A DNA stretch of 64,000 bases from Syntrophobacter fumaroxidans MPOB (lineage in GTDB: Bacteria > Desulfobacterota > Syntrophobacteria > Syntrophobacterales > Syntrophobacteraceae), in assembly GCF_000014965.1 (NCBI RefSeq), contig NC_008554.1, forward strand, positions 3,398,001 to 3,462,000. The letters run 5' to 3'. Position numbers and translations under genes: made by a program. Positions 28,927 to 37,129 of this stretch are shown here, in pieces (position 1 is the stretch's first letter; each line of letters begins with the position of its first letter). Under the pieces are notes generated by a model, which saw only the letters and a list, made by a program, of their open reading frames with translations, ran no database searches and was not told where the DNA came from.

Positions 28927-29425
28927 TGCCCTTACTCCCTTCCATGATGCCGCGCACCGTTCATCGTTGAATCCATCGGGCGAATGCCCGTTTTCCTGAG
29001 GGAATCTCCCGTGATCCAAAGATAATGCCTGCACCGGCGGAATGCCATGGACACGCATGCTCCGATTTCCGCGGTTTGATGCCGGCTTGCTTTCGATGCG
29101 GTAACATTGAGCGAGGGCGTGCCCTGCCCCGGAATTCAACGAGCCATGGAAGGAACGGGGCTTACCCTCCTCGGACTCGCCTTCCGCCGATCCCTTATTC
29201 CGCGATCTTCCCATTGAAGGCGAACAGGACGGAGGCCGGACGAGAGTCGAACAGGAGTTGCGCAAGGCGGGAATGGGTTCGAGTGATTGCGGCACAAGGG
29301 CGGCAGGACCCGAAACGGGCGGCCCGGGCCGAGCCGATGCGACGCGCGAGTTCCCTCGCAGCCGTGAAGGCCGATCAGGGCTTCATGTCCCGAGGTCTCA
29401 TCGATCGTGCATGGAGAGCCTTGAG
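28927..29425. other. 500-base gap between two small Cys-rich genes
   Basis: Open frames crossing this stretch on both strands lack ribosome sites and recognisable features. It may hold the promoter of the 28597-28926 gene. I see no repeat or RNA structure. Confidence 0.35.
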
Positions 29426-29650
29426 CTACATGCTCTTGAGGCAGAGCTCCCGGTACTTGCACGTGAACTGATCGCAGAAGTCGGCGGCCTTGCCGAAGCA
29501 GTCGAAGTTGCCTTCCTTTGCCTGCCGCTTCCGGTAAATGGGCGTCAGGGCATCCTTGAGGCATGTGCCGCACAGCCCGTGGGAGTACCCGTCACGTTCC
29601 GGTTCTCCCTCACCCCAGGTCAAACTGCATCGTATGCACTGGTACTTCAT
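29426..29650 (-). CDS. Small Cys-rich zinc-ribbon-like protein
   Basis: 74 residues with eight cysteines: CIRC at 5-8 and CGTC at 27-30 form a likely zinc ribbon, then C51, C59, C64 and C70 in the C-terminal part. GAGGAC lies about 8 nt before the ATG. Such short proteins may bind zinc or an Fe-S cluster; nothing shows a specific role. It stands alone between intergenic stretches. Confidence 0.65.
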   Translation of the reverse strand: MKYQCIRCSLTWGEGEPERDGYSHGLCGTCLKDALTPIYRKRQAKEGNFDCFGKAADFCDQFTCKYRELCLKSM

Positions 29651-30131
29651 GCCACGTCCTCATGGAGCCTGTTCCGGCCCCGACGGCAAAGGGCGCCGAC
29701 ACACGCTGCGGGTCGTCCGGCTCCATGCCGGGGTTCCTGCCTTCATCGCTCAACGCACTCCCGCGCGGGTATCGAATCCTGCCTGCCGCTGGAAAAGGAG
29801 ACTACCGCGACAGATACAAGAGCAAAAGGCATGCCACGAGCGGACGCCCCGCCAAGAGCCATTCCGCGGTGTTTGCGCGGCAACGTTTGAGCCGATGTTA
29901 CAAATTTTGCACACACGGGTTACAATTCTTGTCATCGGAGGGGGAATCTCTCATGCGGCCGTCCGGAAGGCTTCCATGAGTTGAAGAAGGAGCCGGGGAA
30001 CGGATGGTTGGCGGGAAGAGAATCGGGCGTGGTGTTGTGGTCCGGTTGCTCGCACGCAGAGGTGGAGCGGATCATGCCCCCACCGACGCCAAGGCCGAAA
30101 AGGCGCGTTCCACTGGAATTGCACGGAGGAA
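29651..30131. other. 480-base gap with a direct repeat
   Basis: No convincing gene. On the minus strand around 29890-29935 the 7-mer TTGTAAC occurs twice with 17 bases between, within a larger inverted arrangement (CCGATG...CATCGG). This could be the promoter/operator of the small Cys-rich gene downstream. Confidence 0.35.
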
Positions 30132-30578
30132 TCAGTCCTGCCCGAGGAGTTCCGAAACGATCTCCGCCGCTTCGCGAACCGCGACGGCGCAAACCGTGAT
30201 GATCAGGCGTTTTTCTCTGGCTTCGGCCATGCCCTGCGGAGTCGAGATATCGCAACCGAGCAGATCGCGGCACATGATGGAGCCGCAGCGGGCGCGGAAG
30301 GCGTCCGCAAACCGGTTGGCCGTGCGGTAGCATGCCTCCTTGGCTCTCTTGTCTCCCCGGCGGCAATAGCCGTGTCGGAGGCCGAGCGCCATCATGGCGC
30401 CGGAGACCGCACCGCAGACTTCGCCCATGCGGGCCATCCCACCGCCGAATGGAGCGGCGAGTTTCAATGCGTCTTCCTCGGATATTCCGAATCGGGGTGC
30501 GAAAGCGGCCAGCAGCGCCTGGGCGCAGTTGAAGCCTTCGTTGAAGCGGGAAAGGGCTTTCTCGATTTCGTGGTTCAT
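30132..30578 (-). CDS. C_GCAxxG_C_C family protein (putative redox protein)
   Basis: 148 residues with the family signature: FNCAQA near the N-terminus, GGGMARMGEVCGAVSGAMMALG in the middle, and paired cysteines later (RCGSIMCRDLLGC). The family is probably a redox or metal-binding helical protein of anaerobes; its biochemical role is unknown. GAGGAAC precedes the ATG at 30578. It lies 100 bases after the 30679 gene, possibly in the same transcript. Confidence 0.85.
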   Translation of the reverse strand: MNHEIEKALSRFNEGFNCAQALLAAFAPRFGISEEDALKLAAPFGGGMARMGEVCGAVSGAMMALGLRHGYCRRGDKRAKEACYRTANRFADAFRARCGSIMCRDLLGCDISTPQGMAEAREKRLIITVCAVAVREAAEIVSELLGQD

Positions 30579-30678
30579 GGGGAGTTCCTCGGAGTCCGGG
30601 TGCCACTGTGCGTTCGAATGAGCGAAGCTTTCCAGCCGGGAAGACCCGCGGCATCGGAGAACCCGTTTGCCGTCGGAT

Positions 30679-31392
30679 TTAGAGCATGCAATTCCTGGCC
30701 CGTACCTGGTACCTCTCGTAGACGTCGACGGCCAGGGCGGAGATGGCTGAGGCCATGGCTTCCTTTCCCGGCAGCGTCAGTGGTGCGGGGACGTCGAGCT
30801 TCTCGAAGGACACAGGTTTCAGATAGAGCTTCTGGTCCAGGGAGGCCAACTCCAGGGACGTGAAATTCTGGCCGAGGACCTTTTTCATCTCGATGGCCTG
30901 CATGTCCAGGCTTCTCAGGAATGCGAGAATGGCCAGCACATCGAAATTCTTCTGAAAAACGTCGATGTTGACGTTCACCGCCCGCACATTGCCGGCCAAC
31001 TGATCGTATGCCGCGCAATACTTTTGCATCCAGAGGTGAAAGCGTCCATAGGCTTCGAGGACCAGCTTGCGAAACCTGGTCTTTTGCGTCAAACCGCCGA
31101 CGCGCAGGATCGGAAGGGTGCGGGGAAGCTTGCGCCGAAGGTAGGCGGCCCAGAACGACGGGTCGGGCACCTTGAGCAACTCGGCCAGCTTCTGCCTCAT
31201 GTCGTTTTCCAGCATCAGGTGGGACAGGCGGGTCAGGCGCCAGCCGGTCACTTCGGCCCGCAACCGCGCCTCCCGGGCTTGTTCGTCGATGTCCTCGATC
31301 TGGAGATCGACGAGGCGCCTCTCCCTCACGTAATTTTCAATGACTTCTTCTTTTACCTGACGAGTCAGGCTGGCAATCAGGTCGTCTTCCAT
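30679..31392 (-). CDS. Unknown helical protein paired with an ATPase
   Basis: 237 residues, mostly charged and helical, with VKEEVIENYVRERRLVDLQIEDIDEQ at the start (shortened here: key residues E-x3-E-N-Y and D-x3-D). I do not recognise a family. The ATG at 31392 is chosen; a GTG three codons up is possible. It lies 36 bases after the RecA-like ATPase, so the two probably form a functional pair. Confidence 0.6.
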   Translation of the reverse strand: MEDDLIASLTRQVKEEVIENYVRERRLVDLQIEDIDEQAREARLRAEVTGWRLTRLSHLMLENDMRQKLAELLKVPDPSFWAAYLRRKLPRTLPILRVGGLTQKTRFRKLVLEAYGRFHLWMQKYCAAYDQLAGNVRAVNVNIDVFQKNFDVLAILAFLRSLDMQAIEMKKVLGQNFTSLELASLDQKLYLKPVSFEKLDVPAPLTLPGKEAMASAISALAVDVYERYQVRARNCML

Positions 31393-31428
31393 GGGACGCA
31401 CCCCGGAAAAAACGCCGGTTTGCCCCCG

Positions 31429-32133
31429 CTAGCCCTTCTGCAGAAGGTGCGTCCGGGGGTTGAGAGTGACTTCGGGAGATTCGCTGCAATACCGGTTGTC
31501 ACGTTTCAGAATCATGATTCGAATCGCCTCGGTGCCCGGTTCGAGCAGCACGATGGATTCGAACAGATCGTCGGTCGTGTCGCACGGGTAAGGGACTCCG
31601 CGCTCATTCACCCGGGAAATGTGGCGGTGGGTTCTGGCGGACATCCAGACGGCCACGCCGTATCGTTTGGCAAGGTCCTTGATCTCCGCCAGGACCTTCC
31701 GGTCGGTGTTTTCGAAATCGAGCCCGTCGAGGACCACCACGGCAGGGTTGAACTTGGCCTGCTCCGTCAGGTTCTTGAGGCTCTGCTCGAGCTTCCCGGG
31801 ACTGAACGTGCGGTTGAGGTAGGAGAGGATGAACCTGTGGGGTTCGATTTTTTGCTGCAACCGGGCAAGAGCTGCCGGAGGTTTCGCGGCCAGGGCGTTC
31901 CGTATCACTTCCAGGTACCACTGCTTGATCTTGTCGGGCATGATATCGATACAGACATGGAGAACCGGCCGGCCGCGCAGCAAATGCTCGAGAGCGATGT
32001 GAGTGAGGCAGGCCGTCTTGCCCGCCCCCGCGCGGGCCAGCAGTACACCGATTTCTCCAGGCCTGAGAGGGTTCCGCAACGCCATGTCGACCAGCAGGGT
32101 CGAATCCTGATTCATGGACTGTTCGGTAAGCAT
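31429..32133 (-). CDS. RecA/KaiC-like P-loop ATPase of unknown function
   Basis: 234 residues from the ATG at 32133, with AAGGAG 9 nt upstream. ARAGAGKTACLTH is a Walker A motif and PAVVVLDGLDFE a Walker B; WMSARTHRH resembles a sensor strand, as in RecA/KaiC/DnaB-type single-domain ATPases. No DNA-binding region is evident. It is co-encoded with the unknown protein at 30679. A longer start at 32226 lacks a ribosome site. Confidence 0.65.
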   Translation of the reverse strand: MLTEQSMNQDSTLLVDMALRNPLRPGEIGVLLARAGAGKTACLTHIALEHLLRGRPVLHVCIDIMPDKIKQWYLEVIRNALAAKPPAALARLQQKIEPHRFILSYLNRTFSPGKLEQSLKNLTEQAKFNPAVVVLDGLDFENTDRKVLAEIKDLAKRYGVAVWMSARTHRHISRVNERGVPYPCDTTDDLFESIVLLEPGTEAIRIMILKRDNRYCSESPEVTLNPRTHLLQKG

Positions 32134-32274
32134 CCGAATATTCTCCTTAGAAAAGTGAGCGCTCCCGACGATCGCCTTTGGTGCTCTTCCTTGAGGACGG
32201 GCGCCGGTTGCGCGCCAGTTCATCATACACCAAGGTGCCGGAGCGGGAAGAAATTTCTGCGCCGCATCCTGCCG

Positions 32275-34365
32275 CTATTTCTTCCGGGTCTTCTCTTCTT
32301 CCTTCTGTTTCCGGGCGATTTCCTCGGCAATGCTCTTCGGGACGGGATTATATCGAGCAAATTCCATGGTGAATTCGGCCTTCCCCTGCGTGGAAGAGCG
32401 AAGCACCGTCGAATACCCGAACATTTCCGCGAGCGGGACTTCCGATTCAATGGACGAGAAGACTCCATCCTCCGAGGTGCTGACGATCATGCCGCGGCGC
32501 TGGTTCAGTGTCCCGAGCACCGCACCCTGATATTCGGAAGGGGTCTCCACGACCACGCGCATGATCGGCTCCAGGATGATCGGATTCGCCCTGGCGTAAG
32601 CTTCCCGGAAGGCGCCGACGGCCGCCTGCTGGAATGCCATGTCCGATGAGTCCACCGAATGCGCGGCCCCGTCGTTGATGGTGACCTGCACCCCGACTAC
32701 CGGGAATCCGGCGAAGCCACCCCTGACGAGGCAGGCCTGGAACCCCTTCTCGCACGAAGGGATGTACTCCGTCGGGATGGCGCCTCCCGAAATGTTGTTC
32801 ACGAAGTTGAAGTCCCCTTCGGCGTAAGGTTCGAGAAAACCGGCCACCCGCCCGTACTGCCCGGCACCGCCCGTCTGCTTCTTGTGCGTGTGGTTGAATT
32901 CGGCCCGGTGGGTGACGGTCTCGCGGTAGGCCACCTTGGGCATTCCAGTCTCGACCTCCGCCTGGTACTCCCGGCGCATCCGTTCCACGTAAACGTCAAG
33001 ATGCAGTTCCCCCATGCCGCACACGATCGTCTCGTTCGTTTCATCGTCCAGGTAGGTGCGAAACGTGGGATCTTCCTTTGTGAACCGGGCCAGGGCCTTG
33101 CTCATGTTCATCTCGGCCTTCTTGTCCCTGGGCTTGATGGCGAGCGAAATGACCGGAGCGGGGACGTGTATGGACGTCATGGCGTATCGCACCCGGCCGT
33201 CCGTAAAGGTGTCACCGGAGGCGCAGTCGATCCCGAACAGCGCCACGATGTTTCCGGACACGGCGCTCTCGATGTCTTCCATCTCGTCGGCATGCATGCG
33301 GATCAGCCGCCCGACCTTGGATCTCTTGCCGGTGCGCATGTTGACGATGGTATCCCCCTTGGTGAGCCTCCCCTGGTAGATGCGAACATAGGTGAGCTGG
33401 CCGTAGCGGCTCACCTCGAGCTTGAAGGCGAGCATGATCATGGGCTGATCCGGGGCGTTCCGGAGCACAACCGGCGCCTCATCCCGGTCGAGATCGAAAG
33501 CGTCGTTCGTGGTTTCCATAGGGTTCGGAAGATAACGGACGACGGCGTCCAGCAACAACTGAACGCCCTTGTTCTTGTAAGCCGACCCCACGAGCACGGG
33601 CGTGAGCTGAAGGGACAGGGTTCCCGCGCGGACGGCGTCGTGGATCAATTCCTCGGTGACCTTGTCGTCAAGGATGGCTGCGGTCAAGTCGTCGGAAAAC
33701 ATGGACGCCGCGTCGAGCAACTCCTCGCGCTTCTCGCGGGCCAGATCGATCAGATCGGCGGGGATCTCGGATTCCACCAGGTTCTCTCCGCTGGGCCCCT
33801 CGAAGCTGACGGCCTTCATGGTGATCAGGTCGATGATGCCGCGGTGCTCGTTCTCCAGGCCGAGGGGAATCTGCAGGAGCACAGCGTTGTGGTTCAGCTT
33901 TTCCTTGAGCTGGCGGGTGACTCGGAAGGGATCGGCCCCGGTGCGGTCGCACTTGTTGATGAAGGCCAATCTGGGCACCTTGTAGCGGACCATCTGACGG
34001 TCCACCGTCACCGACTGCGACTGCACGCCGCCCACCGCGCAGAGGACGAGAACAGCGCCGTCAAGCACGCGCAGGGCCCGCTCCACTTCGATGGTGAAGT
34101 CGACGTGACCGGGAGTATCGATGATGTTGATGGAATGGCCGTTCCATGTGCAGTGGGTGGCTGCTGACTGGATGGTGATGCCGCGTTCCTTCTCGAGTTC
34201 CATGAAGTCCATGGTGGCACCCACGCCGTCCTTGCCCTTCACGTCGTGGATGGCATGGATGCGCTGGGTATAGAAAAGGATGCGCTCGGTCAGAGTCGTC
34301 TTGCCCGAATCGATGTGAGCGCTGATTCCGATGTTGCGCAGTTTGGTCAGATCGCCGTTGAACAT
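32275..34365 (-). CDS. fusA: Translation elongation factor G
   Basis: 696 residues with the G1 motif [10 protein letters not shown]3 DTPGHVDF and G4 NKCD, and EF-G domains II-V following. Wording such as [18 protein letters not shown] and [14 protein letters not shown] resembles the mitochondrial EFG1-like bacterial branch, so it may be a second EF-G beside the one in the str operon (inference). The C-terminus is a Lys-rich tail. EF-G drives ribosome translocation. AAGGA precedes the ATG; a promoter and a hairpin lie in the leader. Confidence 0.93.
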   Translation of the reverse strand: MFNGDLTKLRNIGISAHIDSGKTTLTERILFYTQRIHAIHDVKGKDGVGATMDFMELEKERGITIQSAATHCTWNGHSINIIDTPGHVDFTIEVERALRVLDGAVLVLCAVGGVQSQSVTVDRQMVRYKVPRLAFINKCDRTGADPFRVTRQLKEKLNHNAVLLQIPLGLENEHRGIIDLITMKAVSFEGPSGENLVESEIPADLIDLAREKREELLDAASMFSDDLTAAILDDKVTEELIHDAVRAGTLSLQLTPVLVGSAYKNKGVQLLLDAVVRYLPNPMETTNDAFDLDRDEAPVVLRNAPDQPMIMLAFKLEVSRYGQLTYVRIYQGRLTKGDTIVNMRTGKRSKVGRLIRMHADEMEDIESAVSGNIVALFGIDCASGDTFTDGRVRYAMTSIHVPAPVISLAIKPRDKKAEMNMSKALARFTKEDPTFRTYLDDETNETIVCGMGELHLDVYVERMRREYQAEVETGMPKVAYRETVTHRAEFNHTHKKQTGGAGQYGRVAGFLEPYAEGDFNFVNNISGGAIPTEYIPSCEKGFQACLVRGGFAGFPVVGVQVTINDGAAHSVDSSDMAFQQAAVGAFREAYARANPIILEPIMRVVVETPSEYQGAVLGTLNQRRGMIVSTSEDGVFSSIESEVPLAEMFGYSTVLRSSTQGKAEFTMEFARYNPVPKSIAEEIARKQKEEEKTRKK

Positions 34366-34438
34366 GACTTTTCCTTAAGAGTTCCTTTCAAACATACCCG
34401 GGTCGCGACAATCCGATAGTCGGAGTGACAAATCGGAA

Positions 34439-34470
34439 AAAGAAAGCGGGCACCCTGCAGTGTGCCCGCT
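34439..34470 (-). terminator. Hairpin with T-run at the start of the fusA transcript
   Basis: On the minus strand AGCGGGCAC pairs with GTGCCCGCT (perfect 9 bases, 8-base loop), followed by TTCTTTTTCC. It begins only a few bases after the predicted transcription start, so it would act as an early terminator or a 5' stabilising structure. Confidence 0.65.
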
Positions 34471-34481
34471 CGAAGCTACCC

Positions 34482-34510
34482 ACTATAACGAACTGAGAAA
34501 AAAAAAGCAA
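34482..34510 (-). promoter_or_regulatory. Probable fusA promoter
   Basis: On the minus strand TTGCTT, a 17-base T-rich spacer and TATAGT. The start site would be near 34475, about 110 bases before the fusA ATG. Confidence 0.5.
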
Positions 34511-34575
34511 AGGGAAAAATACACTTCCCGGAAAGAGCGCATCGATTCACGGCGTGCAAGGCCTGGCGTGCCGCA

Positions 34576-34604
34576 CAAAAAAATCCCCCTCCAGGGAGGG
34601 GGAT
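34576..34604 (-). terminator. Intrinsic terminator after the LysM endopeptidase gene
   Basis: On the minus strand ATCCCCCTCC and GGAGGGGGAT pair and are followed by a run of seven T, 55 bases after the stop at 34659. Confidence 0.9.
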
Positions 34605-34658
34605 CTGACGAATCGCGTCTTGGGACTCTTGAAGCCGAAGCCCGGAGGCCGGCCCGAA

Positions 34659-36602
34659 CTATTTCCTGGCCAGCTTGTCCGCCTTGCCTTTAGCAGAGGC
34701 GGGAGCCTTCGACGTGCCCTGCTTCTTCGGCTCAGCCTTGGAATCCTTGCCGCTCAGCCCGGCCTTGGTCTGAATCTTGGTGTCTTTGCTCTGCGAAGAG
34801 GAAGCCTTTGCCTTGGCATCCTTGGCATTCTTGATGCCCGCGGGGGCGGCGGCCTTGACCTGAGCCTTTCCGTTCTTCGTGGCGGCCGCGGAAGCGGACT
34901 TTGCGGAAGCCTTCTCTTTCGAGCTTCCCTTCACGGACTTGGTTTCCTTGGAAGCCTTGGTTGACTTGGAGGTCGCCTTGACGTCCTTGGAGCTTGCGCC
35001 GGTCTTGCCCCGGGACTGCTCCCCGGCGGCCGCATGGTTCTTGCCGGTGCTCTGGGATTTGGACGACGAGGCAGGAGAAAAGCGGGTCGGGCAGGTCTTG
35101 GCGGTCGTCTGAGCGAGCTTGATCTTTTGCCCCGGCTTTAGAGCCGTCCCCTTCTTGAGGCCGTTCATCTGGCAAAGCGCATCGATGCCGATGCCGGTCT
35201 TGCGGGAGATCTTCTGGAGGGTCTCACCCTTGCCCACGGTATAAGTGGCGGCGGTCGAACAGGTTGCGTTGTCGGATGAAAGGGAAATATTCCTGGATGA
35301 CCGGGAACTCGGAGCGCCGGGAGAGGCGTCCGATACAACAGCATCCTGCGCCGAGGACGACTTTGCCATGGCCAGCTTGATCGTGTGGCCGGGTTTCAAG
35401 GCCCCCGGCTTCTTCATGCCGTTCATCCGGCACAGCGTCCTCACGTCGATCTTGTTCTTCCGGGCGATTTTATCGATGGTATCCCCCTTCTGAACCCTGT
35501 AGAGCGTGTAGGACGGGGTGGAGGGGGCTTCATGTCTTCTTGTGCGGGTCAGGCTCGACCGGGAGGGAGCAGAGGATATTTCTTCCCTTTCGGGAGTGGA
35601 CACGTCCGATAGCACGTCCGCGCTGCGGCGCAGGGAGGCGTACTGAATGGGCGGAGTCTCCGCCACGAACCCGGGCTGGAGCGATTGGGCCAGATGCACG
35701 GAATCCACTTCGAAGCTGCGCTTGTAGAATACCAGACAGCTCCCTGGAGTCAGCGCGCTGCTGCCGGAGATGCGGTTCCAGCGACACAGGTCCCGGGAAG
35801 TCACGCCGAAGCTTCGCGCCAGGGCGTCCAGGCTCCGCTCGTTACCCTTCACGTAATAATTGACCTGCTTGGGCAGGTAGGACTGCTGCGCCATCTCGAT
35901 GACAGTCCGCTTCTGGGTCTCTTCCTCTCCCACGTGAGCGGCCAGCGTGGACCAGGGAGTGAAAAAGCGAACGTGAATATGATCGTGGTGGTTTCCAACG
36001 TGCTGAATGAGCGATCCTCGGACGTTTCCGAACACGTGGTCGAGGTAGGCGGCGTCGGCTCCCTGGCTGACCGCATAATCATACAGAAGCCTCTGGACCC
36101 TGCGATCCAGAAAGATATACTGCACCCGCTGCGATCGAATGATGCCTTCAACGAGACACCACGTCTTGGGGACGTCCAGGTTCTCCTCGTTCATCGACAC
36201 GAACTGGTCCAGCTTCCGGTTGCCCTTGGCATACATTCCGACATCGACGTCCCGGCCGTTCTGATGGGAACGGTGATTCATCGACCCGCCACCGTACTTG
36301 TACGAAAAATCGCCGATGTAAAGGTCGCACGTCTCCGGAAACCGCGTTCTCACGCCTTCGACGGCATCCAGCATTGCGCCGACGATTTCAGGGGTGGTGT
36401 AGGTACGCTCCTCTTCCCGCAGTTGGTAGCCGGGAAACTGAGTCGGAAATGGAATGCCGTTGACCAGGCGGCCGTTGTAGGGTTGGCCGTAGGAAGCCGT
36501 AACCGCCTCGGTTTGCTGAACAAAACCCGCACTGGAAAGCAGGAGAGCGAGCAGAAAAAACAGAAAAATATTCAACCACGGGCCAGCATTAAATCGCCGC
36601 AT
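34659..36602 (-). CDS. Murein endopeptidase (MepA/M74-like) with LysM repeats and Lys-rich tail
   Basis: 647 residues. A signal anchor (10-27) is followed by an M74 domain at ~55-235, with metal-site motifs SMNHRSHQNGRDVDVGM and HHDHIHVRF as in penicillin-insensitive endopeptidase MepA. Three LysM modules follow at ~250-295 (degenerate), ~370-412 and ~450-492, then a 130-residue Lys/Ser/Ala-rich disordered tail. The protein should sit in the periplasm, bind glycan by LysM and cut peptide cross-links. GAGGAGGGG precedes the ATG. Its polycationic tail recalls the exported basic proteins at 22.7-23.6 kb. Confidence 0.88.
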   Translation of the reverse strand: MRRFNAGPWLNIFLFFLLALLLSSAGFVQQTEAVTASYGQPYNGRLVNGIPFPTQFPGYQLREEERTYTTPEIVGAMLDAVEGVRTRFPETCDLYIGDFSYKYGGGSMNHRSHQNGRDVDVGMYAKGNRKLDQFVSMNEENLDVPKTWCLVEGIIRSQRVQYIFLDRRVQRLLYDYAVSQGADAAYLDHVFGNVRGSLIQHVGNHHDHIHVRFFTPWSTLAAHVGEEETQKRTVIEMAQQSYLPKQVNYYVKGNERSLDALARSFGVTSRDLCRWNRISGSSALTPGSCLVFYKRSFEVDSVHLAQSLQPGFVAETPPIQYASLRRSADVLSDVSTPEREEISSAPSRSSLTRTRRHEAPSTPSYTLYRVQKGDTIDKIARKNKIDVRTLCRMNGMKKPGALKPGHTIKLAMAKSSSAQDAVVSDASPGAPSSRSSRNISLSSDNATCSTAATYTVGKGETLQKISRKTGIGIDALCQMNGLKKGTALKPGQKIKLAQTTAKTCPTRFSPASSSKSQSTGKNHAAAGEQSRGKTGASSKDVKATSKSTKASKETKSVKGSSKEKASAKSASAAATKNGKAQVKAAAPAGIKNAKDAKAKASSSQSKDTKIQTKAGLSGKDSKAEPKKQGTSKAPASAKGKADKLARK

Positions 36603-37071
36603 TGTTCCCCTCCTCGTTTCATCTCATTCGATCGATACCAACGACTGAGCCGTCACGTCAGGTCTCAGAGATGAGATGGTTCTCCCTAGCCCAGAAAGAG
36701 GCGCTCTGTCAAACGTTTTTTTCGCTCCCCGAGCCAGTCTGCCGTTGATTCGGGGTCTAACTACTTGAATGAACACACCAAAAAAATAAACGCACCGCGT
36801 GGGCGGTAGAATGGTCGATGAACGGCATTGATGGAACCCTATCAATTCGACGAAACCCGATTCCAAAACTCCATCGGCATTGTCAAGAAATCTCTTGAAT
36901 CCTCCTCACGCAAGCACGACATGTGAGGAATACTCAGGTTTTGTGACAATCATGAATGAGGGATGCAAAGGAAAACAAATCATTCAATGCGAAACACTTG
37001 GCGACAAATAGCGAGTGGTGACGGGTTGAAGCCCCAGCATGAAGCTTTGCTATGATATTGATAGTATGGAC
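36603..37071. other. AT-rich intergenic region between two cell-wall genes
   Basis: About 470 bases of lower GC than the flanks and without a convincing gene. It should hold the promoter of the LysM endopeptidase gene on the minus strand; no consensus boxes stand out. Confidence 0.4.
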
Positions 37072-37109
37072 TAAAATGGATGGCCGCCGAGAGCGCGCTC
37101 CGGGCGGCC
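37072..37109 (-). terminator. Weak terminator after the L,D-transpeptidase gene
   Basis: On the minus strand GGCCGCC pairs with GGCGGCC (7 bases, 14-base loop) followed by ATCCATTTTAG, 20 bases after the stop at 37130. Confidence 0.5.
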
Positions 37110-37129
37110 TTGCGGGAGCGTGTCACCGG

